32,783 nt of DNA from Alkalibacillus haloalkaliphilus C5 (GCF_000269905.1 NZ_AKIF01000011.1:1-32783); one strand, 5' to 3'; counted from the stretch's first letter, positions 18,281 through 27,312 are shown. A program made the numbers and translations. Notes: a model not told the origin generated them from the letters alone.

Positions 18281-18823
18281 TTAAATAGTCATTTTATGAT
18301 TAAATTTTACAATAAGTTCAACCTCTGTATAGCCCATATTTAACTTCTTTGCTGTCGTTTCTATTGAGTAACCTTGTTTAATAAGGTCGAGGACTTGATT
18401 TTGTAGGCTAGGTTGAGAGCTTCGTTGCTCATGATCCATTTGTTTTTCGGTGCTTAGGTCTAATTGATCCTCTTGTTCAGAGATGACATGTTCTAAATCA
18501 AAAGCGTCATACTCGTCTTCAGGTGGGGTAGTATAATCAAAGCTTTTTCCATGATTTTTTAAACTTATGTTGTTACTCGATTGATCTTGGTCGTTATTAG
18601 TTGTTGAGGAATATTGATTAGTTCGCTCTACTTTAGATAGTTGTTCTATTAATTTTTTATTTTCATCTTTTATTTCTAATAAATATGAGTTAAATAAATC
18701 TTCAATCTCTTGAACTCGTTGCTCTGATTGTTTTTCAGATTCATTCGATTGCCTTAATTGAATGAATAGCCAAAATATCGCAAATAAAGCTATTCCATGT
18801 AGAACTAAATAAATGATTTCCAA
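18281..18823 (-). CDS. swrB: SwrB-like membrane protein at the end of the fla/che operon
   Basis: The protein of about 180 aa has one N-terminal membrane helix (IIYLVLHGIALFAIFWLFIQ), a coiled coil (about residues 25-65), an acidic low-complexity middle, and a C-terminal helix-turn-helix-like segment (VLDLIKQGYSIETTAKKLNM, GYTEVELIVKF). This layout and the position between sigD and rpsB match SwrB/YlxL, which in B. subtilis promotes flagellar type III secretion activation and swarming. I prefer the TTG at 18823, 8 bases after AGGTGG; a GTG at 18835 would overlap that site. Sequence similarity outside the ends is low, so the name rests on architecture and synteny. Confidence 0.7.
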   Translation of the reverse strand: MEIIYLVLHGIALFAIFWLFIQLRQSNESEKQSEQRVQEIEDLFNSYLLEIKDENKKLIEQLSKVERTNQYSSTTNNDQDQSSNNISLKNHGKSFDYTTPPEDEYDAFDLEHVISEQEDQLDLSTEKQMDHEQRSSQPSLQNQVLDLIKQGYSIETTAKKLNMGYTEVELIVKFNHKMTI

Positions 18824-18845
18824 CTTCCATACCACCTAATATTGT

Positions 18846-19160
18846 TTACTTTGTAAAATCGACTCGATTACCTAAGTAAGGGTGAGGGATGCTTGTCCTA
18901 CGTTGATCCTTACTTTCAGTTTGATTATCACCATTTGCTTTCGCTTCTGCTTCATGTTTACGGCTGTCCTCTTCATTGTCGATTTGTTCAGTTTGTTCAG
19001 ATTCTAAGACTGCTTTTCTTTTACGTTCAAGTTCTCGCAGTTGTTCATGCGTAATTTGGTCTTGCATTAATTGGCCGCGTTGTTGTAATTGGTCTTGAAG
19101 TTGACTAGCATCTTGGGTTCTTGGGAGAGCCACTTGCATCTCAACAGCTTTCCAACTCAT
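18846..19160 (-). CDS. Unknown 104-aa coiled-coil protein in the fla/che operon
   Basis: I do not recognise a named family. The protein starts MSWKAVEMQVALPRTQDASQ, has a Gln-rich amphipathic helix (QLQDQLQQRGQLMQDQ) and a Lys/Arg/Glu-rich helical stretch (EQLRELERKRKAVLESEQ), then a charged disordered region, and ends with HPYLGNRVDF. It has no signal peptide or membrane segment. The gene lies 15 bases after the fapA-like gene and 10 bases before swrB, so it belongs to the same transcript. A flagellar accessory role is only inferred from position. The frame has its own ribosome binding site (AAAGGG) and is clearly coding by spacing. Confidence 0.7.
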   Translation of the reverse strand: MSWKAVEMQVALPRTQDASQLQDQLQQRGQLMQDQITHEQLRELERKRKAVLESEQTEQIDNEEDSRKHEAEAKANGDNQTESKDQRRTSIPHPYLGNRVDFTK

Positions 19161-19175
19161 TAAAACCGACCCTTT

Positions 19176-20612
19176 CTATAGTGGATTTATAGAAAAATCA
19201 TGATTTTCATATACAATTGAAACTTTACTAGCCTCTTGATTGAACACTTTTGCATACTTGCTATATTTCACTTCTACATTTGGATAAATTATACCATGAA
19301 CTGTTACATTAGGTAAATTCTCTTCATTGTAGTTCATATCATTCTGTGTATAAATGGAGTACTCATCATTTAGTTCACTTAATTCTAATTTAGCTTTTTC
19401 ATAAGAACGCTTTTGCCTCAATAGAGTAATTCTTTCTTTACTACTTAATTCACGCAATTCTTGTAACTGTTCCATCTTGCTACCGATCATTTTTAATTTT
19501 TTCAACTGTTCCACTAGTTCTTTCATTCGTTCTTCTATATATGACTTTTTCTCAACCACTTTTTTATTTTCACCTAAATACAGTACTGTTTTAGAACTCA
19601 TACGATTACCTATATCATTAGCTTCAATTAATTGACCACTAGATATCGAACCGCCAATAATATGCCCTTTGTAACAAGATACAGACTCTCGAGCAATTAC
19701 TTCGCTATGTAGTATTGATTGATTAACATGAATGCTTCGACCAGCTTCTAAATTCCCTTGGTTTATATTACCTGCTTTAATATCTAAAGTTGCGCGAATT
19801 TTACCTTTTCCCTGAGAAGAGACGCCCTCTTCAATAAAAACAGAGCCACCCGCTTCTAAATAAGCACCTTCAACTATACCTTTTACCGTAATATCACCAC
19901 GGGCATTTAAACTGAACCCTTCTGGTACATCCCCTTTAATTACAATGGAACCATTAAATTCAATGTTACCAATTGTCAAATCAAGGTCTTTGTTCACTTC
20001 ATATACTGGCAATACTTTAATTTCTTTTTCAGTTAAGGTGACTTGTCCACTATCTGTTGCATATATCGTTTGATCTTTCTCAGTATGTTTTGTATTTTCG
20101 CCCGCTTTTATTGTTACAACCTTGCCTGGTTTCGCTTCAACCTTTTTATTATAAACATTAATACCAGGTTCACCTTTTGTTGGAGCTACAAAAGTTAGTA
20201 ACGGTTCATCTGTTTCAACGATTGGAATTTGCATCATTTCTTTAAAATCGATCTTATGCGTCTCTCCGTCAACATCTACTTTTGAATTAAGGTTTACATG
20301 ATAATCAATATAGCCATCCTCACCATTTTCAGCTTCAATACCTCTAGCTACTTCAATTTGTGAGGAATCTAAATTTTCACCTTCACTGTTTAAAATGTCT
20401 TCACAAAATTGGTGGATGGCTTCTTCATCAATACCGTAAACAATTTCATTCTTATGAAGAAAATTAATAATGTTTGAAGGTGTAATTAATTCAGCTATAC
20501 TAAACTCTTCATCTAGTTCAACATTAGAAAAATAACTGTTATTGAACTCGATAAAAGCGTTCATACGATTGTCATTAACTTTAACATCTATTAATTGTGA
20601 TAAGTCCAACAC
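19176..20612 (-). CDS. fapA: FapA family (DUF342) protein
   Basis: The 478-aa protein has an N-terminal domain, then a DUF342 core with repeated short beta strands: PEGFSLNARGDITVKGIVEG, AYLEAGGSVFIEEGV, and the IRATLDIKAGNINQGNLEAG region (about residues 230-340). This suggests a stacked beta-helix similar to polymer-forming cytoskeletal proteins. A coiled coil (about 345-410) and a short C-terminal domain follow. FapA (flagellar assembly protein A) was named in Vibrio, where it is linked to polar flagellum formation; its role in Bacilli is not established. The start is a GTG at 20612, although a TTG at 20609 has better spacing from GGGGTGA. It follows sigD by 14 bases. Confidence 0.75.
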   Translation of the reverse strand: MLDLSQLIDVKVNDNRMNAFIEFNNSYFSNVELDEEFSIAELITPSNIINFLHKNEIVYGIDEEAIHQFCEDILNSEGENLDSSQIEVARGIEAENGEDGYIDYHVNLNSKVDVDGETHKIDFKEMMQIPIVETDEPLLTFVAPTKGEPGINVYNKKVEAKPGKVVTIKAGENTKHTEKDQTIYATDSGQVTLTEKEIKVLPVYEVNKDLDLTIGNIEFNGSIVIKGDVPEGFSLNARGDITVKGIVEGAYLEAGGSVFIEEGVSSQGKGKIRATLDIKAGNINQGNLEAGRSIHVNQSILHSEVIARESVSCYKGHIIGGSISSGQLIEANDIGNRMSSKTVLYLGENKKVVEKKSYIEERMKELVEQLKKLKMIGSKMEQLQELRELSSKERITLLRQKRSYEKAKLELSELNDEYSIYTQNDMNYNEENLPNVTVHGIIYPNVEVKYSKYAKVFNQEASKVSIVYENHDFSINPL

Positions 20613-20626
20613 CCTTCACCCCTTAA

Positions 20627-21388
20627 TCATGCTGTTAATAACCTTTTCAGCTTTGCAATTGCCTTACTGTGAATTTGTGAGATGCGTGATGTTGACAACT
20701 CTAACACATCACCAATTTCAGTTAAGGTTAGCTCCTCTTTATAAAACAAGCTTAAGACGATTTGTTCATTGTCGTTAAGCTTTTCTATCTCGACTAACAA
20801 TTCCTGCACGTTTTCATTTCTAACTAACTGATCATCAGGTGTTAATTCATGGGTGTCCGGGATTGTATTTCGAAGGCTTTCTCGCTGTTCATCATTTTGT
20901 TCACTCGTTTTTTCTTCAATTGACAATATATTGGCGAACAATGTGTCTTTCATAACCTCAGCAACTTCTTCGGGGGACAAATTAACTTTATGTGCAACTT
21001 CGTCAATTGTTGGTTCTCGCTGAAACTTTTGTTCTAAAGCTTCAAAAGCTTGTTCAATTTCTTTAGACTTCTCTCGAACAGAACGCGGTAACCAATCCTC
21101 TTTTCTCAAACCGTCAATGATTGCTCCTTTTATACGAAAAGAAGCATACGTATCGAACTTTAAATCCCGTTTTGTTTCAAACTTTTCTAACGCATCTACC
21201 AATCCCATGAAAGCTAGACTTTTAACATCTTGCTTATCTACATTTTTAGGTAAATGTGTATGAATTCTATTAACTTGGTAATCTACTAATGGCATATAAT
21301 GATCGACTAATAGATTACCTGCTTCTTGATCTCTACTTTCTTGCCATTTATCCCATAACATTGACAGAGAGGACGTTGATTTCTTCAT
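20627..21388 (-). CDS. sigD: RNA polymerase sigma factor SigD (FliA/WhiG family)
   Basis: SigD directs late flagellar, chemotaxis and autolysin genes. The 253-aa protein has region 2 (HYMPLVDYQVNRI; DLKFDTYASFRIKGAIIDGL), the RKEDWLPRSVREK segment typical of the motility sigma family, region 3, and region 4 with a helix-turn-helix (LTLTEIGDVLELSTSRISQI). I chose the ATG at 21388, preceded by GGGGGT; the open frame runs back to a TTG at 21403 that lacks a ribosome binding site. It lies between a small membrane protein gene and a fapA-like gene near the end of the fla/che operon, which in B. subtilis makes its level sensitive to operon read-through. Confidence 0.97.
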   Translation of the reverse strand: MKKSTSSLSMLWDKWQESRDQEAGNLLVDHYMPLVDYQVNRIHTHLPKNVDKQDVKSLAFMGLVDALEKFETKRDLKFDTYASFRIKGAIIDGLRKEDWLPRSVREKSKEIEQAFEALEQKFQREPTIDEVAHKVNLSPEEVAEVMKDTLFANILSIEEKTSEQNDEQRESLRNTIPDTHELTPDDQLVRNENVQELLVEIEKLNDNEQIVLSLFYKEELTLTEIGDVLELSTSRISQIHSKAIAKLKRLLTA

Positions 21389-21420
21389 TTGACGGACCCC
21401 CAAGTTTTACTTTCTAGCTG

Positions 21421-21750
21421 TTATTCATTCATCAGTTTACGAATATGTTCTGCTGTTTCGCTTGTATCAACTTCATTAATCTCATCGTGATCATCCAGTT
21501 CTTCTGATTGAACTGATGCCTCTTCTTCTTGCGTATTTTCAGTTTCTGACCGCTGTATTGATTTAGTTCTTGTATCCAATATATAAGTGATTAATTGACG
21601 AACACCATACGTTAGAATAAATGCTAAAACGAATACAATTAGTGCTCTAACGAATGAATGTTGTGGTGTATTATTCAATAATGATAATAAAAATACATAA
21701 ACACTTATAAAAGTTGATAAAACGATATTATGCCATACTGAGCCAATCAT
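21421..21750 (-). CDS. Small unknown membrane protein between cheD and sigD
   Basis: I do not recognise a named family. The 109-aa protein has two hydrophobic segments (about residues 7-25 and 33-53), then a basic turn (DTRTKSIQR) and a very acidic cytoplasmic tail ending AEHIRKLMNE. The positive residues after the second helix suggest both ends face the cytoplasm. The ATG overlaps the cheD stop by one base (TAATG), so it is translationally coupled to cheD, and sigD follows after about 32 bases. B. subtilis has no gene at this place. A role in motility or in SigD control is a guess from position only. Confidence 0.75.
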   Translation of the reverse strand: MIGSVWHNIVLSTFISVYVFLLSLLNNTPQHSFVRALIVFVLAFILTYGVRQLITYILDTRTKSIQRSETENTQEEEASVQSEELDDHDEINEVDTSETAEHIRKLMNE

Positions 21751-22250
21751 TATATATATGTCACACCTTCTTGAATTGTCCTAACCTTAAGTGTTGATTG
21801 ATCAATTAAAAATTCAATCGTTCTACCTCTATTACCACCTACATCTTCAGCTACGATTGGAATGCGGTATTCTTCTAGTTGTTTTTTAACCGCTTCAATA
21901 TTTCGTGAACCAATTTTCATCATTTCATTGTTACTGTTCACGTTAAACATTTGAGCGCCACCGGCCATCTTAGCTTTTAAGTTAGTTCTTCTGACTCCTT
22001 TTCGTTCAAGCATTTCAATTAATGCTTTTATACCTGTATCAGCGAACTTTCCTTCTTTAAATGATTGGTTTCTTGCCATTGTAGAATCAGGCAACATAAC
22101 ATGCAATAAACCTGCGATATTTGAGAAATTATCATATAAGATAAGACCTACACATGATCCTAAACCAGCCGTCATAATCGTTTCGGGGTGTTCGGCAATA
22201 TTCAAGTCTGCTATTCCAACCTTTATAACTTCTGCTACTTGTTGGCTCAT
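21750..22250 (-). CDS. cheD: Chemoreceptor glutamine deamidase CheD
   Basis: CheD deamidates receptor glutamines and binds CheC, linking phosphorylated CheY to adaptation. The 166-aa length equals that of the B. subtilis protein. The catalytic Cys33 (AGLGSCVGLILYD) and His50 (GLLHVMLPDS) are present, followed by MAGGAQMF (about 93-100) and the conserved AEDVGGNRGRTIEF (about 135-148). The ATG overlaps the cheC stop by four bases (ATGA), consistent with the partners being made together. Confidence 0.97.
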   Translation of the reverse strand: MSQQVAEVIKVGIADLNIAEHPETIMTAGLGSCVGLILYDNFSNIAGLLHVMLPDSTMARNQSFKEGKFADTGIKALIEMLERKGVRRTNLKAKMAGGAQMFNVNSNNEMMKIGSRNIEAVKKQLEEYRIPIVAEDVGGNRGRTIEFLIDQSTLKVRTIQEGVTYI

Positions 22251-22876
22251 AATTGATTAACTCCCAACGATTCGAATATAGAAGTATACGTTTCTGGGTT
22301 AGGGAGCAAGAAGAAATGTCCTCTTATTTCTCGTTTCATTCCTTCAATATCATGAAGAACAGTCTCGATCATAATAGCTTGGTCTGAGGAAACTGAGATT
22401 TCGAGTAACCCCTGTGTTAACATAGCTCCAACCATATCGATTGCGACTTGTGGTACAGATTGAACTACTTCTAAACTAGTAAAATCAGATAGTGCTCTTA
22501 AATAAGACCCTGTTAAAATATTTCCTAATTCTAAAAATGCAGAAGTGGCTAGTTCATCACCATTTGAAACTGTCTTTGATTGATCACCAATCATCAATTG
22601 CGAAAATAGGTCTGCCTCTTCTGGTGGAACCATGAAAAACATACTCCCTGATAGGTCACCAGTTGCTTGTACAAAGACAGCAGCTTGAACTTCGTCTTTA
22701 CCGCCAACTTCCATCATCATTTCATCAAAGGAAACAATATTAACAATTGGTACCGTCATTTGAACTTTTCGGTTAATTAAACTTGATAAAGCTGTAGCCG
22801 CATTTCCAGCCCCAATATTACCTATTTCTTTCAATACATCTAAATGGATCCGTTGAAATTGTTCGTAATCTTGCAT
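22247..22876 (-). CDS. cheC: CheY-P phosphatase CheC
   Basis: CheC dephosphorylates CheY-P and is stimulated by CheD. The 209-aa protein has both active-site repeats with the E-x3-N pattern: LKEIGNIGAGNAATALS (about residues 15-31) and FLELGNILTGSYLRALS (about 114-130). The length is identical to that of B. subtilis CheC. It lies between cheW and cheD in the usual order. Confidence 0.97.
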   Translation of the reverse strand: MQDYEQFQRIHLDVLKEIGNIGAGNAATALSSLINRKVQMTVPIVNIVSFDEMMMEVGGKDEVQAAVFVQATGDLSGSMFFMVPPEEADLFSQLMIGDQSKTVSNGDELATSAFLELGNILTGSYLRALSDFTSLEVVQSVPQVAIDMVGAMLTQGLLEISVSSDQAIMIETVLHDIEGMKREIRGHFFLLPNPETYTSIFESLGVNQL

Positions 22877-22901
22877 TTAATATGACCTCACGTTTTCGGA
22901 A

Positions 22902-23369
22902 TTAAGATTCAACTGTTGATAAGTGATCAAATTCTTCTTCTGTTAACACTTTATCTAAATTAAGTAATACGAGAAGTCTTTGATCGATTTTAGCTACACC
23001 TCTAATGTAATCGGCATTAACTGATCCAACGACCTCTGGTGAAGGTTCTACTTGATTTTGAGGAACATCAACGACATCATTAGCTGCATCTACAATCATA
23101 CCTACATTTTTATCACCAATCGTTACAATAATGATCCGGGTACTTTCCGTATATGCTGTTTGTTCCAAGTCAAATCGTTCACGTAAATCAATAATTGGTG
23201 TAATTACACCACGTAAATTCATAACACCTTTCACAAAACGAGGAGCACGAGGGACTCTTGTAATTTCCTGAATCCGCTCGATAGATCCAACATTTTCAAT
23301 CGGAACACCATACTCTTCATCTTTTAATTGAAATACGATGACCTTTTCGTTTTGTACTACTTCACTCAT
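22902..23369 (-). CDS. cheW: Chemotaxis coupling protein CheW
   Basis: CheW couples receptors to the CheA kinase. The 155-aa SH3-like protein contains VFQLKDEEYGVPIENVGSIE, RVPRAPRFVKGVMNLRG, and VITPIIDLRERF, the typical CheW core. I chose the ATG at 23369 (MSEVVQNEK), 7 bases after GGAGG; an in-frame ATG at 23375 is only one base past that site. It begins right after cheA. The C-terminus ends with an acidic helix. Confidence 0.96.
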   Translation of the reverse strand: MSEVVQNEKVIVFQLKDEEYGVPIENVGSIERIQEITRVPRAPRFVKGVMNLRGVITPIIDLRERFDLEQTAYTESTRIIIVTIGDKNVGMIVDAANDVVDVPQNQVEPSPEVVGSVNADYIRGVAKIDQRLLVLLNLDKVLTEEEFDHLSTVES

Positions 23370-23381
23370 GTCCATTCCTCC

Positions 23382-25379
23382 TTATTTTATGAGAGCATTG
23401 CTGTCGACGATTAATGCAACTTCACCATTGCCTAAAATAGTTGCACCAGAGATAGCAAAAATATTAGATAGGTAGTTTCCTAGCCCTTTTAATACAATTT
23501 CTTGCTGCCCAATGAAAGAATCAACGACTAATCCTGCCATTTGGTCTCCTTTGCGTACGACAACTACAGAGTAAAACTCATCTTCAACCTCGTGATCACT
23601 AGGAACTTCAAAGACTTCTTTTAAGTCTACTAAAGGCACAATGTTTCCTCTGAAATCAATGACTTCCTTGTTGTGTGCTTTCATAATTTCAGATTTCTTA
23701 ATAACAGCCGTCTCTATAATTGACGATAAAGGAATAGCGTAAGTCTCATTCTCAATGACGACTAACATAACTGAAATAATTGATAAAGTTAATGGTAGTT
23801 GAATTGTAAATGTTGTCCCTTGCCCTAACTCTGACTCGATCTCTATTGAACCACCTAAAGACTCAATTGTGCTTTTCACAACATCTAAACCAACACCTCT
23901 GCCAGAAATATCTGAAACTTCTTGAGCTGTTGAGAAGCCACTTTCTAAAATCAACTCATTAATTTGTTTGCTTGTTAATGAAGTGGATTGCTCTTGAGTA
24001 ATGACACCATTTTCAATTGCCTTAGCAAGAACTTTATCTTGATTAATCCCTTTACCATCATCTTTAATTTGAACAAATACATGGTTACCGCTATGGAAAG
24101 CTTTTAATAGCAGTTTACCCTCTTCATTTTTTCCAGTTTCTAAACGCTGATCAGGTGTTTCAATTCCATGGTCAACAGCATTACGAATTAAATGGACTAA
24201 AGGGTCACCAATTTCGTCAATTACTGTTCGATCTAATTCCGTTTCAGCACCTTCAATTTGCATATCAATCTTCTTACCTAGATCACGAGTGAGTTGTCTA
24301 ACCATTCTTGGGAAACGATTAAACACTTGGTCGATTGGAACCATACGCATTGTTAAAATGATATTTTGTAAGTCTCCTGATATTCTCGATATACGCTCAA
24401 CGGTTCCCTTTAAATCGTTATGATCTAATTCATCAGAAATTTGCTCTAAACGACCGCGGTCAATTACCATTTCCTCAAACAAGTTCATTAAAGCATCTAG
24501 ACGATCAATATTTACACGAATAGTTTTATTACCAGCCGCCTTTTTAGATTCAACTGTCTCTTCTTTTGTTTCAGAACTATTTTCAGGGGCGTGAACAGTT
24601 GCTGCCACTTCTTCTTCAGCTGTTTTAGTATCAAGACTAAACGGCTCAACATCAACCTGACTCACTTCAGAGACTTTTAATATTTTCCCTTGCAAATCTT
24701 CAGCGGATTCTGAAGAAACTAAAATTAATTCAAACTCTTGATCAAACGCTTCGTTTTCAAGTTCATCTACTGTTGGGACTGACTTAATGACTTCACCATT
24801 TTGCTCTAACACTTCAAACACCATATAAACCCTAGCTACTTTTAATAAGCAATCTTCAGTTAATGTTACTCTTATTTGATAAATGAACTGTCCATCAGAT
24901 TGGGCTTGTTGTATGACAGTTCTTTCAAATTGATCAATAGAAAAAGAATTGTTAGAAGACTCGTTTACAGTTACTTCACTTGGGGTTTCTGCCACTGCTT
25001 CCCCTGATTCAATAGCTTTTAATTTCGAAACAATTGATTCTACTTCCTTAGCTCCAGAGCCACCTTCTGAAATATCAGAAATCATATCTTCTAAGTATTC
25101 AACAGAATCTAATAAAACGTCCATCACATCAGTGGTCACCGTAAGTTGCTCTTGTCTAATAGCATCTAAAACATTCTCCATTTTGTGTGTTAGATCAGAT
25201 AGGTCTTCGTATCCCATCGTAGCAGCCATTCCTTTCAAAGTATGAGCTGCTCTAAAAATTTCGTCTACAATTGATAGGTTTGTAGAATCCTTTTCTAGGT
25301 TCAATAGTTGATCATTTACAACTTGTAAATTCTCCTTACTTTCGTCAATAAAAATATCTAAGTACTGATTCGACTCCAT
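23382..25379 (-). CDS. cheA: Chemotaxis histidine kinase CheA
   Basis: CheA phosphorylates CheY and CheB in response to receptors. The 665-aa protein has the HPt domain with phospho-acceptor His46 (FRAAHTLKGMAATMG), a P2 response-regulator binding domain (about 150-240), an acidic linker, the dimerisation helices (about 285-350), the ATPase domain with N box HLIRNAVDHG (396-405), G1 DDGKGI (440-445) and G2 GRGVGLDVV (493-501), and a CheW-like domain (about 520-665). The ATG at 25379 has GGAGG upstream. It lies in the standard cheB-cheA-cheW order. Confidence 0.98.
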   Translation of the reverse strand: MESNQYLDIFIDESKENLQVVNDQLLNLEKDSTNLSIVDEIFRAAHTLKGMAATMGYEDLSDLTHKMENVLDAIRQEQLTVTTDVMDVLLDSVEYLEDMISDISEGGSGAKEVESIVSKLKAIESGEAVAETPSEVTVNESSNNSFSIDQFERTVIQQAQSDGQFIYQIRVTLTEDCLLKVARVYMVFEVLEQNGEVIKSVPTVDELENEAFDQEFELILVSSESAEDLQGKILKVSEVSQVDVEPFSLDTKTAEEEVAATVHAPENSSETKEETVESKKAAGNKTIRVNIDRLDALMNLFEEMVIDRGRLEQISDELDHNDLKGTVERISRISGDLQNIILTMRMVPIDQVFNRFPRMVRQLTRDLGKKIDMQIEGAETELDRTVIDEIGDPLVHLIRNAVDHGIETPDQRLETGKNEEGKLLLKAFHSGNHVFVQIKDDGKGINQDKVLAKAIENGVITQEQSTSLTSKQINELILESGFSTAQEVSDISGRGVGLDVVKSTIESLGGSIEIESELGQGTTFTIQLPLTLSIISVMLVVIENETYAIPLSSIIETAVIKKSEIMKAHNKEVIDFRGNIVPLVDLKEVFEVPSDHEVEDEFYSVVVVRKGDQMAGLVVDSFIGQQEIVLKGLGNYLSNIFAISGATILGNGEVALIVDSNALIK

Positions 25380-25391
25380 AAGTTCGCCTCC

Positions 25392-26444
25392 TTAGCGTTC
25401 AACCACTTCAATTAATGCATCTGCAATAAGATTGACTGGCCTAATTATATTTGGATTAACTTCTTCTACGAGAGATTTAGGCATACCGTAAATGACCGCG
25501 GTTTGTTGTGATTCTGCAATTACATATGTAGATGGGTCTCTCTCTCTTAATAATTTTGCTCCTTCAGTTCCATCACTCCCCATACCAGTTAAAACAACAG
25601 CAACTTTATTAAACTGTGATAAATCTGCAATGGATTCAAATAAGTGATTAACTGACGGACGATGACCTTTAACAGGTTCAGTTTGCTCAACAACTGCTGC
25701 TAAAGAACGACCAACTGGCTTTATTTGTAAATGAAAATCGCCTGGTGCAATATAAGCGTGACCTGTCTTTAACAGTTCTCCGTTTTCGACTTCTTTTACA
25801 TTTATTTCAGCTAATCGGTCTAACCTTTCAGCCAATGACTTTGTGAACTTCGCCGGCATATGTTGAACGATTACAATAGTTCCATTAAATCGCTTTGGCA
25901 CCTTTGACAAAACTTGTTGTAACGCTTTTGGTCCACCAGTTGAAACACCGATCGCTATGATCGTGTCATTATGTTTAAATTGTTGTGGTGTGATTTCTGT
26001 ATGAATGTCTTTATCTTTTACTTGTGCATCTGACTGTACAATGTTAGCAGTTGCAGCTTGTTTAACTTTTGAACAAATTTCTTCACTGACTTTATTCAAG
26101 TCTAAAGAAATCGGGCCTGATGTTTTATTAATAAAATCGATTGCGCCATGTTGTAACGCTGTAATCGTACTATTAGCCCCTTCATAAGTTAGACTAGATA
26201 ACATAATGACGGGCGTTGCGTGTTCCTCCATAATTAATTTCAAGGCTGTCAGACCGTCCATAACTGGCATTTCGATATCTAACGTAATGACATCTGGTTT
26301 AAGTTGTTTAACTTTTGTTAATCCATCTTCACCATTACGGGCCGTCCCAATTACTTCTAAATGGTTGTCTTGATTAATAATGTCCGATATAACTTTCCGC
26401 ATAAAGGCAGAATCATCGATGACTAAAACTTTAAATTTCTTCAT
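25392..26444 (-). CDS. cheB: Chemoreceptor methylesterase CheB
   Basis: CheB removes methyl groups from receptor glutamates. The 350-aa protein has a receiver domain with the acidic pair D10/D11 and phospho-acceptor D56 (DVITLDIEMP), a linker (about 125-160), and the esterase domain with catalytic Ser168 (GVSTGGPKAL), His195 (VQHMPAKF) and Asp291 (GMGSDGTEG). The ATG is one base after the flhG stop. Length agrees with B. subtilis CheB (about 357). Confidence 0.97.
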   Translation of the reverse strand: MKKFKVLVIDDSAFMRKVISDIINQDNHLEVIGTARNGEDGLTKVKQLKPDVITLDIEMPVMDGLTALKLIMEEHATPVIMLSSLTYEGANSTITALQHGAIDFINKTSGPISLDLNKVSEEICSKVKQAATANIVQSDAQVKDKDIHTEITPQQFKHNDTIIAIGVSTGGPKALQQVLSKVPKRFNGTIVIVQHMPAKFTKSLAERLDRLAEINVKEVENGELLKTGHAYIAPGDFHLQIKPVGRSLAAVVEQTEPVKGHRPSVNHLFESIADLSQFNKVAVVLTGMGSDGTEGAKLLRERDPSTYVIAESQQTAVIYGMPKSLVEEVNPNIIRPVNLIADALIEVVER

Positions 26445-26445
26445 G

Positions 26446-27312
26446 TTAATCTACCTTTCTTGTAAACATAGACCTTACGCGATTAATAAACTGGCGGGTG
26501 TTTTTGGGTGCAGGTTCGTTTGTATAGTTGGTGATTACATGATCTAATGATTTCTTAGCTTTACCTCTTTCATTAAATATGTAGTACGGAATTTGCTTCT
26601 TAACAGCTTCGACTACAAGTCGGTCATCGAGAATAAAGCCTATGAAATTCAACTTATAATATAGAAATTTTGTTACAACCGATTCCAACTTAGTAAAAGC
26701 TATTTGTGCTTCTTGTTCACTTTGCGCTCGATTGACTAATAAAGATATTTTAATATAGTCTCTATTACTATGAACAATTAAGCGTTTCATAGCAGCATAA
26801 GCATCAGTTATTGATGTTGGCTCCGTTGTTGTCACAACAATACTTTCATCTGCTGCTTGAATAAAAGCTAAATGCTCTTCTGACATACCAGCTCCAAGGT
26901 CAAAAATGATATAGTCATATGTTGAAGCAACAATTTGAAGTTGTTGGATGAAATAATCATATTTAGTTTGATCTAAATGAAAAAAGTCACTCAATCCTGT
27001 TCCGCCAGCTATATATGATATACCATGAGTTCCTTCTTCTATAATATCAGAAATTTGCAAATTTTTCTCTAACATTGTCGATAAACTGTACTTAGGTTGT
27101 AATCCTAATAAAATATCAATATTCCCCATCCCTATATCTAAATCAAAAATTAACACTCTCTTCCCTTGTTTTCCTAACGCAATGCTAAAATTTAAGGCGA
27201 AGTTAGATTTTCCAACTCCACCTTTCCCACTAAAAACTGCAATTGTGTGGGCGTGCTCTACAGTCTGTTGTTTCATTCTCATTCGAAGGTCGTGCGCTTG
27301 ATCTCTATTCAT
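26446..27312 (-). CDS. flhG: FlhG (YlxH), MinD-like ATPase regulating flagellar number
   Basis: FlhG stimulates the FlhF GTPase and takes part in flagellar patterning and C-ring assembly. The 288-aa protein has an N-terminal activator-type segment (DQAHDLRMRMK) followed by the deviant Walker A VFSGKGGVGKSNFALNF (about residues 26-42), DLDIGMGNIDILLG (about 57-70) and the Walker B region IIFDLGAGMS (about 134-143). The C-terminal amphipathic helix for membrane binding is probably near the end. The ATG overlaps the flhF stop by one base (TAATG), so the regulator pair is coupled. Confidence 0.95.
   Translation of the reverse strand: MNRDQAHDLRMRMKQQTVEHAHTIAVFSGKGGVGKSNFALNFSIALGKQGKRVLIFDLDIGMGNIDILLGLQPKYSLSTMLEKNLQISDIIEEGTHGISYIAGGTGLSDFFHLDQTKYDYFIQQLQIVASTYDYIIFDLGAGMSEEHLAFIQAADESIVVTTTEPTSITDAYAAMKRLIVHSNRDYIKISLLVNRAQSEQEAQIAFTKLESVVTKFLYYKLNFIGFILDDRLVVEAVKKQIPYYIFNERGKAKKSLDHVITNYTNEPAPKNTRQFINRVRSMFTRKVD

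Noticed and set aside
21389-21403. TTG start for sigD five codons upstream
   Set aside because: No ribosome binding site precedes it, and the GGGGGT that would serve the ATG at 21388 lies inside this extension.
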